Part shown: in pieces, positions 26,202-35,217 of the stretch
How the letters are laid out: every line of letters begins with the position of its first letter
Numbering within the stretch: the stretch's first letter is position 1
Assembly (NCBI RefSeq): GCF_019039055.1
Contig: NZ_JAHOPB010000004.1
Span: 104,294-168,293 of the forward strand
DNA: 64,000 nt
Reading direction: 5' to 3'
DNA from: Reyranella humidisoli
GTDB lineage: Bacteria > Pseudomonadota > Alphaproteobacteria > Reyranellales > Reyranellaceae
Position numbers and translations under genes: made by a program
Notes under the pieces: model-generated
The model's input: only the letters and a program-made list of their open reading frames with translations
What the model was told of the DNA's origin: nothing
The model's database searches: none

Positions 26202-28538
26202 TCACTTGCGCGTACCGAGGCCGGCTCTTCTCAGCGCATCGGCCATCGCATTGCCCGGCGCGCTCGGCTTGGCGGACTGCACGCGGGCCTGATCGCGCTT
26301 CGAAGCGCCACCGGGTTCGGGGCGGCTGCCGCCGCGCGCCGGCTGCTTGCCGGCCTCATCGTCGAGACGCAGGGTGAGGGCGATGCGCTTGCGCGGCTTG
26401 TCGACCTCCAGCACCTTCACGCGGACGATATCGCCCGGCTTTACCAGGCTGCGCGGATCCTTCACGAAGGTCCTCGACATCGCCGACACATGGACGAGCC
26501 CGTCCTGGTGGACGCCGACATCGACGAAGGCACCGAACGCGGCGACGTTGGTGACGACGCCCTCGAGCACCATGCCCGGTTCGAGATCGTTGAGCGTCTC
26601 GACACCGGCCTTGAATTCCGCCGTCTTGAAGGCCGGGCGCGGATCGCGGCCGGGCTTCTCCAGTTCGCGCAGGATGTCGGTGACGGTGGGCAGGCCGAAC
26701 CTGTCGTCGACGAATTCGTTGGGCGACAGCGCCCGCAACGCGGCGCTGTTGCCGATCAGCGCGTCGATCTTGCTCTTGGTCGCCGCGATGATCCGGTGAA
26801 CGACCGGATAGGATTCGGGATGCACGGCCGAGGCATCGAGCGGATCGTCGCCGGCGGGGATGCGCAGGAAGCCCGCACACTGCTCGAACGCCTTGGGACC
26901 GAGCCGCGGCACGTCCTTCAGCGCCTTGCGCGAGCGGAAGGCGCCGTTCGTGTCACGATGGGAAACGATGCTCTGGGCGAGACCCTGGCCGATGCCCGAG
27001 ACGCGGGCCAGCAGCGGCGCCGAGGCCGTGTTGAGGTCGACGCCGACACCGTTCACGCAATCCTCGACCACAGCGTCGAGCGACTTCGACAGCTTGAACT
27101 CGCTGAGATCGTGCTGGTACTGGCCGACGCCGATCGACTTGGGGTCGATCTTTACCAGTTCGGCCAGCGGGTCCTGCAGGCGCCGCGCGATCGATACGGC
27201 GCCGCGCAGGGTCACGTCGAGGCCCGGCAGTTCCTCCGACGCATAGGCCGAGGCGGAATAGACCGACGCGCCGGCTTCCGACACCACCACCTTCTGCAGC
27301 TTGAGGTCCGAGAGCCCCTTCAGCAGCTCGATGGCGAGCTTGTCGGTCTCGCGCGAGGCGGTGCCGTTGCCGATGGCGATCAGCTCGACCTTATGCTCCC
27401 GCACGAGCCGGGCCAGGATGGCGAGCGATTCGTCCCAGCGCCGCTGCGGCTCGTGCGGATAGATGGTGCTGGTCGCCACCACCTTGCCGGTGGCGTCGAC
27501 CACCGCGACCTTCACGCCCGAGCGGAAGCCGGGATCGAGCCCGAGCGTGGCCCGCGTTCCCGCCGGAGCGGCGAGCAGCAGGTCGCGCAGGTTGGAGGCG
27601 AAGACCCGCACCGCTTCTTCCTCGGCCGCCGTCCACAGACGCAGGCGCAGGTCGATCGACAGCATGATCGTGATCTTGGTGCGCCAGGCCCAGCGCACCG
27701 TATCGGTCAGCCATTTGTCGCCCGGCCGCCCCTGGTCGGAGATGCCGTAGGTCCGCATGATGCGCAGCTCGTAGGCGCTGGGGATGGCCTGGGCGGCGGG
27801 CGGTCGCGTCGCGGGATCGTCCGGCTCGACATTGAGGCCCAGGATCTCCTCGCGCTCGCCGCGGCACAGGGCCAGCACGCGGTGCGAGGGCATCTTGGCC
27901 AGGGCCTCCGAGAAATCGAAATAGTCGCTGAACTTGGCGCCGGCTTCCTGCTTGCCCTCCCGCACCTTGGAAACGAGGCGGCCGTTGGTCCAGAATTCCT
28001 CTCGGAGGGCACCGATCAGGTCGGCATTCTCGGCGAAGCGCTCGACCAGGATGGCGCGCGCGCCCTCCAGCGCCGCCGTCGTGTCGGCGACGTTCTTGTC
28101 GGCGGAGACGAAGGGCGCCGCGCGCTCCGCGGGCAGGACCGTGGGATCGCGCAGGAGCAGGTCCGCGAGCGGCCCCAGCCCCGCTTCCTTGGCGATCTCG
28201 GCCTTGGTGCGGCGCTTGGGCTTGTAGGGGAGATAGATGTCCTCGAGACGGCTCTTGCTGTCGGCCGCCAGGATCGCCGCTTCGAGCTTGGTGTCGAGCT
28301 TTCCCTGGTCGCGCACGGACTCGAGGATGACCTTGCGGCGTGCTTCGAGCTCGCGCAGGTAGCCCAGCCGCTCCTCCAGCGTGCGGAGCTGCGCATCGTC
28401 CAGCGATCCGGTGATTTCCTTGCGGTAGCGCGCGATGAAGGGGACGGTCGCGCCGCCGTCGAGCAGCTCGACCGTGGCCTGGACCTGCTGTTCCTTGACG
28501 CCGAGTTCCTCGGCAATGCGCGCCTGGATGGAAACCAC
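26202..28538 (-). CDS. tex: RNA-binding transcription accessory protein Tex
   Basis: 778 residues from GTG 28538 (a TTG lies one codon earlier; both follow AGAGGG). Order: N-terminal helical domain, YqgF/RNase H-like domain with the TLGLDPGFRSGVKVAVVD core at about 340, helix-hairpin-helix domain (about 500-560; GVDLNTASAPLLARVSGIG), and a C-terminal S1 RNA-binding domain (GMVLEGVVTNVAAFGAFVDVG, about 655-725). A lysine/arginine-rich tail follows. Tex is a conserved cytoplasmic nucleic-acid-binding factor linked to transcription and virulence gene expression. It appears monocistronic. Confidence 0.95.
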   Translation of the reverse strand: MVSIQARIAEELGVKEQQVQATVELLDGGATVPFIARYRKEITGSLDDAQLRTLEERLGYLRELEARRKVILESVRDQGKLDTKLEAAILAADSKSRLEDIYLPYKPKRRTKAEIAKEAGLGPLADLLLRDPTVLPAERAAPFVSADKNVADTTAALEGARAILVERFAENADLIGALREEFWTNGRLVSKVREGKQEAGAKFSDYFDFSEALAKMPSHRVLALCRGEREEILGLNVEPDDPATRPPAAQAIPSAYELRIMRTYGISDQGRPGDKWLTDTVRWAWRTKITIMLSIDLRLRLWTAAEEEAVRVFASNLRDLLLAAPAGTRATLGLDPGFRSGVKVAVVDATGKVVATSTIYPHEPQRRWDESLAILARLVREHKVELIAIGNGTASRETDKLAIELLKGLSDLKLQKVVVSEAGASVYSASAYASEELPGLDVTLRGAVSIARRLQDPLAELVKIDPKSIGVGQYQHDLSEFKLSKSLDAVVEDCVNGVGVDLNTASAPLLARVSGIGQGLAQSIVSHRDTNGAFRSRKALKDVPRLGPKAFEQCAGFLRIPAGDDPLDASAVHPESYPVVHRIIAATKSKIDALIGNSAALRALSPNEFVDDRFGLPTVTDILRELEKPGRDPRPAFKTAEFKAGVETLNDLEPGMVLEGVVTNVAAFGAFVDVGVHQDGLVHVSAMSRTFVKDPRSLVKPGDIVRVKVLEVDKPRKRIALTLRLDDEAGKQPARGGSRPEPGGASKRDQARVQSAKPSAPGNAMADALRRAGLGTRK

Positions 28539-28652
28539 CAAGAAAACCCTCTTCGGCCGGAGCTGAGCGATACCGTCGCTCTCGTCGGTCCGCGGGTATG
28601 AACGGCGCGCCTGTGATACTTCAAGCGCATTGTTTTCTTGCTTCCGGCGCGG

Positions 28653-29003
28653 CTACGGTTCGTAGAACGTGGAGCCGTAGTCGAAGGTTATTTCCTCGCC
28701 CTTGCGGATTCCTTCGATCCCGGCCACGAGCCAGATTTTGCCATCGTCGCGAAGCACGAAGCAGTTGGGCTTGCGGCGGTCGTGGTTGGCATAACGCGCC
28801 TCGTTGCCGTGGACCGCGCCGTCGATGTTCGCGTTCTCGCCCAGCTCGAAGATGCAGTCCGATCCCTCGGCGATACGGGCCAGGGCGACTTCGTCGGTGA
28901 TCACCTCGCCCTGGTATTCGATGATCTTCACTCCCCAGGGAATGTCTTCAGCGGCAAACAGGCCTTTGCCGTGTATCCGCGATTTCTTGACGATCAGTTT
29001 CAT
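28653..29003 (-). CDS. Small SET-domain protein (putative protein-lysine methyltransferase)
   Basis: 116 residues from ATG 29003, starting MKLIVKKSRIHGKGLFA, the opening of a SET domain. It contains EYQGEVIT, then the RYANHDRRKPNC block (residues 70-81, the NHS.xPN pseudoknot with Asp in place of Ser), and the closing GEEITFDYG (102-110). There are no pre- or post-SET modules apart from a few residues. SET proteins transfer methyl groups from S-adenosylmethionine to lysines. In bacteria the targets are mostly unknown and the family is often horizontally acquired. It stands alone after tex on the same strand. Confidence 0.8.
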   Translation of the reverse strand: MKLIVKKSRIHGKGLFAAEDIPWGVKIIEYQGEVITDEVALARIAEGSDCIFELGENANIDGAVHGNEARYANHDRRKPNCFVLRDDGKIWLVAGIEGIRKGEEITFDYGSTFYEP

Positions 29004-29777
29004 GCACTCGGACGTGACAGTGAAGTGAGCGCGGGAGCGACCGGCCACCGGTGCCCACACTATGCGTGCTTTTTCGCAGGCTACAAAGCCAGACCGGTTC
29101 GGTTCACCGACCCCGAACTCCGAGGAACCCGCTCGCAACGGCTCCGCTACGCCGGTATGGAGCCAGGTGAGCTGCGCCTATGCGCCTTCGTAGACGATCG
29201 TGTTCTCCCATGAGGTGAGCGCTGCTGCGATCGTCGAAGGCGAGATCGTCGCCGCTGTCGGATTTTGCCGACGCTGTTGCCGAGGATTGCGTCTCTTGCG
29301 TCGGACGTAGTGCGGTGAATGTTCCCGTGAAGGCCCGGCGCCTCCGGTTGCCTAACGAGTCCGGTACAACCGTTTCGGCGCTCTCTGAAAATGCGGCCCG
29401 GCCCGTCGCGCCCGGTGTGCGCGGTCTGGTGTCCTGGGATTTCCCCGTCACCCGCCGGAAAAGCCTTCGGTAGAAGGCACAGCGCATCTTTTCGACGTCT
29501 GGATTTCTCAGTTGCTCCTTCAGGGAAACAGCGATGCGCTGGCACAGCCCCGGCTCCTGAGAAGTGTAATCAATCTTATCGGGAAACGGGCTACCTACCG
29601 GCCGGCCCAGAATCCCGACCGTTCGTTCGGAGTCCGCGTCCGCTCGGGGGCCGAACCGTTGCGGAAGTTCTCTCCGGAATCGCGGACGTCCTGGCCCAGT
29701 GGGTGAAGGCCACGAAATGAGACGGGACAGGCGGTTGGTCGTGGGGCCAGTCGACCGCTAACCAGTCTCAGGTCAAA
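29004..29777. other. 774-base stretch with no supported gene
   Basis: Several short open frames exist on both strands but none shows a recognisable protein pattern, a ribosome site or consistent codon use. It begins the scarred accessory region and may be decayed mobile DNA. Confidence 0.5.
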
Positions 29778-29947
29778 TTCCCTGCTAACAGGGAAGATAA
29801 CAGCGAATTTCCAGTCGGCCCGGCGGGCGAGGCGCAAAAAGTCCGGGCCCGGCAACGATTTCCAGCCTCGACTCGCTGCAACGTCGCCGATCGGAACAGG
29901 GAATTTAGGCGCGATAACAGGGAAATTTGGCGCCCTGAACAGGGAAG
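29778..29947 (+). repeat. CAGGGAA repeat cluster with 21-22-base period
   Basis: Heptamer CAGGGAA occurs at 29789, 29897, 29918 and 29940, with a variant CAGCGAA at 29801. The last three are 21 and 22 bases apart, about two helical turns, and two continue as CAGGGAATTT / CAGGGAAATTT. At 29778-29795 the motif is inverted as TTCCCTG-CTAA-CAGGGAA, a perfect hairpin. No gene overlaps convincingly. Confidence 0.7.
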
Positions 29948-30044
29948 TAGTGCCAGACTATTTGTTGCGCCAGACGTGCCGCGCTCGTGGTGGATCGAGC
30001 ACGATGAGGTATGTCCACCCTTCGACAGTCCCCGCAGCAAGGCA

Positions 30045-30238
30045 TGCGGGCCAGCGGGATGCGGTGGAAGGAAATCTGCTGGAAGTTCGGCCTGGCACAT
30101 GCCGCCGCGCATGATCACCGGCTATTGCACTGCGTCATTGCGCGGCAGCTGAACGGTTGGGGCGGGCTGAAGCATATCGGCAGGCAGCGGTTGATCGCGC
30201 GGGTCCGCTTTGGAGCAGTCAGCGGACCTCCTGCGTAG
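30045..30238 (+). pseudogene. DUF6362-like HTH gene relic, copy A
   Basis: The frame reads MRWKEICWKFGLAHAAAHDH followed by a diverged VIARQLNGWGGLKH.GRQRLIARVRFGA and ends in GPPA-stop. It matches copy B (31935-32111) and copy C (41468 onward) in DNA and protein. The family motif (L-R-A-x-G-x-R-W-K-x-I-C-x-x-x-G...A-W-R-L-N-G) is that of small HTH proteins near phage-type genes. The 5' half of the gene is missing. Confidence 0.6.
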
Positions 30239-30384
30239 TGGGTTGGACTTCCGAAACGTGTCGCATGAGTTGAGTGCGTGACGAGCATGTTCAAGGTTAC
30301 GCTACATTCACGGAAAATCTGGTAGTGGTTCCAGCGTCAGGACAGGAGACTTTGGCGCGGTCGTGCGCGACAGTCGCCGCCAGC

Positions 30385-31605
30385 ATGGGCGAGAATAACA
30401 AGAACACGGCGAGTTCGTTCCGGCAGGTGCTGCGGACCAGTCCGATGGATTTCTGGCGCCTGTGGTACGTCGGCTTCGTCGTCACCACCGTGCGTTGGCT
30501 GGAAACGGTCGCCATGGGTCTCGTCGTCTATCAGCAGACCGGCTCCGCCCTGGTCGTCGCCATGATCACCATGCTCCGCCTGGTCCCGATGGGCCTGTTC
30601 GGCGCCTTCCTCGGAGCCTTCGCGGAACGGTTCGACCGCCGCCTGACCCTGGCCGGCATCGTTGGCCTCATGATGGTCACCTCCGCTTTGCTCTCCGTCG
30701 TCGCTTTCACGGGAGCCCTGGAAGTCTGGCACCTCGCCGTCGCCAGTTTCATCAACGGCTGCGGCTGGGCCACCGACAATCCGCTCCGGCGCGTGATGAT
30801 GGGCGAAGTCATGGGCCGCGATCGCATGGCTATCGCCATGGCGCTCGATGTCGGCGCCGGCAATGTGAGCCGCATGGTAGGGCCCGCCGTCGGCGGCCTG
30901 CTACTGGCGGGCGTCGGCATCGAAGGCGCCTTCCTGCTGAGCGTGGCACTGTACGCGTCGGCCGTCGCCGCCACCTTGATGGTGCAAAGCCACATCCCGT
31001 CCTCGCCCGGTGCGGGGGCCGTGCTCGCCCGCACCTGGGAGGGCGTGGCGCTCATCTTTTCCGACCGCCGCCTCGGCGCGATCATGGCGGTCACCGTCAT
31101 CTACAATGTCTTCGCCTGGCCCTTCACCAGCATGATCCCGGTGATCGGCACCGACCGGCTGCTGCTCGGCCCCGAAGGCGTCGGCCTGCTCACCAGCATC
31201 GACGGCGTCGGCGCCTTCGCCGGCTGCGTCCTGCTGGCGCTGTGGCTGACGCCGGGCTGGCATGCCCGCGCCTATGTCGGCGGCACGGCCGCCTACCTGG
31301 TCGGGCTGATCGGCTTTGCGGCGGCGCCCACGCCGCTGCTGGCGGGTGTGGCGCTGCTGGTGACCGGCCTCGCCGGCGCCACCTTCGCCACCCTGCAGGC
31401 CACGCTCGTCTATCTCGCGGCGCCGATAGAAATGCGCTCACGCATCCTGGGTGTGCTCTCGGTCTGCATCGGCACCGGCCCGATCGGCTTCGTCTGGCTG
31501 GGCTGGCTCGCCGATCTCATCGGAGCGCCCGAGGCCACGGCGATCACCGGCGTGACGGGCCTGCTGGCGCTCGCCGCGACCTGGCCGCTTTGGCGGAGGA
31601 TTTGA
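30385..31605 (+). CDS. MFS transporter, EntS-like (transmembrane secretion effector family)
   Basis: 406 residues from ATG 30385, chosen because it is the first start followed by the family sequence FWRLWYVGFVVTTVRWLETVAMGLVVYQQTGS; its ribosome site is weak and codons upstream look untypical. Twelve hydrophobic segments are apparent. AFAERFDRRLTLAG (about 78-91) is the MFS loop 2-3 signature. Members export siderophores or drugs, or have no known substrate. The gene stands between mobile-element relics on both sides, so it may belong to transferred DNA. The substrate is unknown. Confidence 0.82.
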   Translation: MGENNKNTASSFRQVLRTSPMDFWRLWYVGFVVTTVRWLETVAMGLVVYQQTGSALVVAMITMLRLVPMGLFGAFLGAFAERFDRRLTLAGIVGLMMVTSALLSVVAFTGALEVWHLAVASFINGCGWATDNPLRRVMMGEVMGRDRMAIAMALDVGAGNVSRMVGPAVGGLLLAGVGIEGAFLLSVALYASAVAATLMVQSHIPSSPGAGAVLARTWEGVALIFSDRRLGAIMAVTVIYNVFAWPFTSMIPVIGTDRLLLGPEGVGLLTSIDGVGAFAGCVLLALWLTPGWHARAYVGGTAAYLVGLIGFAAAPTPLLAGVALLVTGLAGATFATLQATLVYLAAPIEMRSRILGVLSVCIGTGPIGFVWLGWLADLIGAPEATAITGVTGLLALAATWPLWRRI

Positions 31606-31618
31606 GAAGGATTTTTCG

Positions 31619-31795
31619 TCAGATCGTGATGGCCACCTTGAGCACGCCGTCGCGCTGATGGGAAAACAGTTCGTAGGCCTCCTCGATCCGGTCGAGCGTG
31701 AAGCGATGCGTGACCTTGGGCGCAAGATCGACCCGGCCCGAGGCCACCACGTCTATCAAGCGGCGCATGCGTTCTAAGACCAGTCCGGGCTTTCC
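31619..31795 (-). pseudogene. 3' fragment of a zinc-type alcohol dehydrogenase gene
   Basis: The minus strand reads RMRRLIDVVASGRVDLAP, VTHRFTLDRIEEAYELF and SHQRDGVLKVAIT then a stop, the C-terminus of a medium-chain zinc dehydrogenase. Homology stops within about 60 codons and an in-frame stop follows upstream, so the catalytic N-terminus and most of the Rossmann domain are gone. The break is next to copy B of the HTH relic. Confidence 0.75.
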
Positions 31796-31934
31796 AAGGC
31801 TGTTGGCATTCGAGAGCGACTATCCGCGATAGGTCGATCGCGTCGATTTTTTCATGTCTGCCGATGTCCGGTTCGTGGTCAATCCCGGACCAATGACTGC
31901 CCGTTGCCTGTGCTCTGTCGTGTGCCGCTGGCGG

Positions 31935-32111
31935 TAGAAGGAGATTTGCTGGCAAGTCGGGTGGGCGCGCGCGGCTGCGCACGAGCACTGGCTCTACGCG
32001 CTCTGTGTCATCGCGTGGCGGCTGAGCGGTAGGGGCGGGCTGAAGCACTCCGGCAGGCGGCGGCTGATTGCGCGGGTTCGCTTTGGAGCCATGAGAGGCC
32101 CTCTTGGGTAG
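31935..32111 (+). pseudogene. DUF6362-like HTH gene relic, copy B
   Basis: The frame has a TAG where the other copies have Trp, then KEICWQVGWARAAAHEHWLY, ALCVIAWRLSGRGGLKH and RRRLIARVRFGAMRGPLG-stop. It is closest to copy A at its 3' end and to copy C in the middle. The stop codon and lost 5' end show it is dead. Confidence 0.65.
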
Positions 32112-32191
32112 CAGGCCGGACTGACCCGATGTGCTAACAAGAGACTTCCGCTTCAAGCCGCCGCTGATCGCCCGTGCCGAACTCCCGGGCG

Positions 32192-32965
32192 TCAGTAGTA
32201 GGCTTTCTCCGACTTTGGCGGATCAATGGTGACAGAAGTCAAACGCTCTTCGCCGGGCCCACTACGGACGCGATTGCGTATATTGTGTTCCAGCACGGAA
32301 AGCTCCGATGCGGCGAAGAAATCGTCGCGATCCTCGCCGGTTTCGAAGTAGCGATCGAGATCGCATCGGCTGAAACTGCCAAGGAAGATTGCCGACATTT
32401 CCGAACCATGGTTCTTCAGAAACGTGAAAGGCCGGCCATCCTTGCGCAGAAGAAGACCGATCAGCCTGATTGCCTTGTAGATCAGCGAACTGTCATGAAA
32501 CATGACTGCCGAATCCGTCTTCATCATCGGCAGGGCCCACAGGAAATCGCGGAAGCAGGCCTGGTCAGTATGCTCGCCGTCGATGAAAGCGAGATCAAAC
32601 CGACGATCCGACGACGGCAGCGTGTCGATTGGCCCATCGTGAGTCGTCAGCTTCGTCGTTGCCAGTCCCGCCTCGTGCAGGCGGTCGAGCATCGACTGGG
32701 TGGTGATGCCGGCATAGTCGAACAGAGCGCCGCGTTCATCGGGCAGGGTCTTGCCGCGCTCGTCGATGGAAAGGATCGATGTGCAGGCCGGGTCCCTGAG
32801 AAAGGGCGCCAGGCTGCCGCCGAGAAACGAACCAATTTCCAGGTAGTCGTAGCAGGGCGCGAAGTCACCGATCAGCCGCTGCGCAGCAAGAAGGAACTCC
32901 TTGTCGCGGATGCTGCTCTGCGACTCGATGGGAAAGAGGAGAGCAATTTCGGAAGATTTCGGCAT
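32192..32965 (-). CDS. Class I SAM-dependent methyltransferase (Methyltransf_24 / CmcI-like)
   Basis: 257 residues from ATG 32965. Motif I YLEIGSFLGGSLAPFL (about 40-55) binds S-adenosylmethionine, ILSIDE gives the acidic loop at the end of strand 2, and RFDLAFIDGEHTDQACFRDF is the post-motif with the DGEH metal or catalytic residues of this family. Relatives methylate sugars or small secondary metabolites, often in surface-polysaccharide or antibiotic clusters. No such partners are adjacent. The ORF could begin earlier, but the upstream residues look non-coding. It sits among relics and may be foreign. Confidence 0.75.
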   Translation of the reverse strand: MPKSSEIALLFPIESQSSIRDKEFLLAAQRLIGDFAPCYDYLEIGSFLGGSLAPFLRDPACTSILSIDERGKTLPDERGALFDYAGITTQSMLDRLHEAGLATTKLTTHDGPIDTLPSSDRRFDLAFIDGEHTDQACFRDFLWALPMMKTDSAVMFHDSSLIYKAIRLIGLLLRKDGRPFTFLKNHGSEMSAIFLGSFSRCDLDRYFETGEDRDDFFAASELSVLEHNIRNRVRSGPGEERLTSVTIDPPKSEKAYY

Positions 32966-33939
32966 TGTGACGAACCGCCAGAGAAGCAACTGAGGAGCAG
33001 AGCGGTGACATGAGGGAAAACAATATGCAAAGCAAGGTTTGTCAAACGAAGTGCTGAGCAGGATGCCCGGGTTACGAGCGAGGATGCGGTGTTCACGCTT
33101 GAACAGTTCCGGATGCTGGTCGAGTGAGAGTACAGATCGCGGCTGCAGACACTTTTCGCGCAGACGGATTCGGCCGGACAAGGTAGATTTCTTGGTATGA
33201 TCGCGAGGTGACCGCATAAGCGCTTCGATCGCGGCACGAGCCAAGCGAACTCGCAGATCATCGCATTGCTTTTTCTCGGAGCATCACGATCATGGGATTA
33301 CAGGCGCTGCAGCCGCGCGTCGGCTTGGCGCCCGTCACGCCGAGGCCCCGAACGGGCCATTTCTTGGAGGCATTAGCGGACGGGAAATAATTCCCTGCCT
33401 GTGGTCTTGGGCCGGCAGAGAAAGTCTCTGCGTGAGCCCCATGCCGGCAGCACACCCCAAATGCCCCAAGGATCGGAGGCGCCCCGGGGGCGCCACGTTC
33501 TCTTCGCGCGTTCTCGCTGTTGCCCGGAACGCTAGCCAGCATGAATTCTGATGTACTCGCTTACTGGGCGGCTCGTCCAACGGGTCGATGCAGAAGAATG
33601 CGGCTTTGAATAAAGCGCTGGCGAACAAGTGACGACAGAGACCCGACGGCTGGGCTGGATCACTGCGCAGCCGATTCTGGGCGGACTTTTTCATCATCAT
33701 TATTGAGGTGGAACGGCCCAGCTCCCCGACATCGAAGTGCCAAAGGTGTGGTCGTTGTGTTGAAGTAATGCCACAAACTAGTGAACGTCTGCACGAGTAC
33801 CGTTTCTGCTGAGCTTTGTCATATTCGCCTTTCATTTTCTTTGTTGCGACGAGCAAGTCCGCACCCAAGGAGCTTTCGGGTTGGCTTCGTGGAGTATACG
33901 AGACTGAGTTGGTCGCAAGCCGTCGAACCGGAGCAGCGC
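32966..33939. other. 974-base stretch with no supported gene
   Basis: Open frames of up to 177 codons exist on the minus strand but show no known motif and overlap each other in different frames. The stretch is less GC-rich near 33680-33870. I see no tRNA, repeat or insertion-sequence end. Probably decayed or regulatory DNA ahead of the enolase-superfamily gene. Confidence 0.5.
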
Positions 33940-35037
33940 ATGATCATCGACCGCATCGAGCCCATCGCCCTGCGGATTCCGGCGCTAAAGCGGCCGGCCA
34001 ACGTTCCGTCGCCGCTGGCGAGCGACGTAATGTGTCTCACCCTCTGTCGCGTGACGACGCGAGACGGCCTGATGGGCTACGGTGAATGCCTGTCTCTGCG
34101 CCCACCGATGCAGAATGCGCTGTTCGCGACGATACGCGACGCGATAGCGCCGCACTATCTCGGCAAGCCGGTCGACCAGAAGGAGGCGCTGAACCTTTCG
34201 GCGCGCAGGCGCTTCGCGAGTTTCGGCCGCGCGGGCACAGTGATGAACGCATTGGCTGCCGTCGATATCGCGCTGTGGGATATCGCCGGCAAGGCGTCGG
34301 GTCAGTCAGTCTCCGCGATGCTGGGCGGTGCCCGGCGTAAACAGGTGCCGGTGATGGCAAGCCTCGACAAGTACGATCACGCCGACCGGGTACGGCAGCG
34401 CGTTGAGCAGGCGCTGGCGACCGGCGTTGCGTCCGTGAAGGTGCACGAGGCTAGGCTTGAGGTGATTGAAGAAGCGCGGCGCGCGATTCCGGCTGCAACG
34501 CCCTATGTCGCCGACAGCAACAACGCCCACACCCTGGCGGATATCAGGCGCGACGCGAAGCGTTGGGCAGCGCTCGGTCTGCTATGGTTCGAGGATCCGT
34601 TCTGGCCGCCCGAGGACCTGCTCGAATGTCCGGCATTGCCGGGGATCGTGATTGGCATGGGTGCCGATTTCGGCTCTGCCGAGCAGATGGCGGTTTACAG
34701 CAAGACCCCGGCGATCGGCGTGCTGCAGCCCGATGTCTGCATGCTTGGGGGCCTCTCCGAAGCCAAGCGCACCCTGGCCATGCTCGCGGAGGCGAAGAAG
34801 ACGGCGGCGCCACACACGCCGTTCGTCGGACCGGCGGCGCTCGCGTCGTTGCACATGCTGGCCGTCACCGAGGAGGAGGGCTACTTTGCTACAGTCGAAG
34901 CCGATGACTCGATGGATCTCTACGGCACTGGCCTCACCCGCTGGAAGAAGTCGCTCGACGTGCCGACCGGTCCCGGATTGGGCTTCGATCCGGATGCTGA
35001 CTTCCTGCGCCATCACCTCTATGCCGCAGGAAGTTGA
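33940..35037 (+). CDS. Enolase-superfamily enzyme (mandelate racemase / muconate lactonising group)
   Basis: 365 residues from ATG 33940, preceded by GGAGCAGCGC. The N-terminal capping domain (about 1-125) leads to a TIM barrel with metal ligands Asp192 (VADSNN), Glu218 (WFEDP) and Asp243 (GADFGS). The usual K-x-K base pair at the end of strand 2 is K-V-H (Lys167, His169), so the second lysine is replaced. Enzymes of this group abstract a proton next to a carboxylate to racemise, dehydrate or cycloisomerise. It lies upstream of the convergent CoA-transferase operon, and together they suggest a carboxylic acid catabolic route. The exact reaction is unknown. Confidence 0.85.
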   Translation: MIIDRIEPIALRIPALKRPANVPSPLASDVMCLTLCRVTTRDGLMGYGECLSLRPPMQNALFATIRDAIAPHYLGKPVDQKEALNLSARRRFASFGRAGTVMNALAAVDIALWDIAGKASGQSVSAMLGGARRKQVPVMASLDKYDHADRVRQRVEQALATGVASVKVHEARLEVIEEARRAIPAATPYVADSNNAHTLADIRRDAKRWAALGLLWFEDPFWPPEDLLECPALPGIVIGMGADFGSAEQMAVYSKTPAIGVLQPDVCMLGGLSEAKRTLAMLAEAKKTAAPHTPFVGPAALASLHMLAVTEEEGYFATVEADDSMDLYGTGLTRWKKSLDVPTGPGLGFDPDADFLRHHLYAAGS

Positions 35038-35217
35038 TGCCTCCGGCGATTTTGGAGATTGGGGCCGGATCGGTGCCCCAAGCCGTGGTGTAGCTGACGG
35101 TTATTCAGTATCGAGGTCCCGAGTAGTGCCGGATCGCGCCGGGTCCGGTCGGCGCATAAGCGTCGAACGATCGCCGCACCAGCGGGTGGCGTACGTGCCG
35201 ATATGAGGAGACGCGAA

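Noticed and set aside
26490..28601. 703-codon plus-strand frame opposite tex
   Set aside because: Antisense shadow of a strongly conserved protein.
29595..29855. Minus-strand frame containing ERTRTPNE, resembling common database artefact proteins
   Set aside because: Such strings are typical of spurious translations; no start signal or homologue pattern.
33335..33868. 177-codon minus-strand frame in the gap before the enolase-superfamily gene
   Set aside because: No recognisable pattern, no ribosome site, overlaps another frame of similar length.
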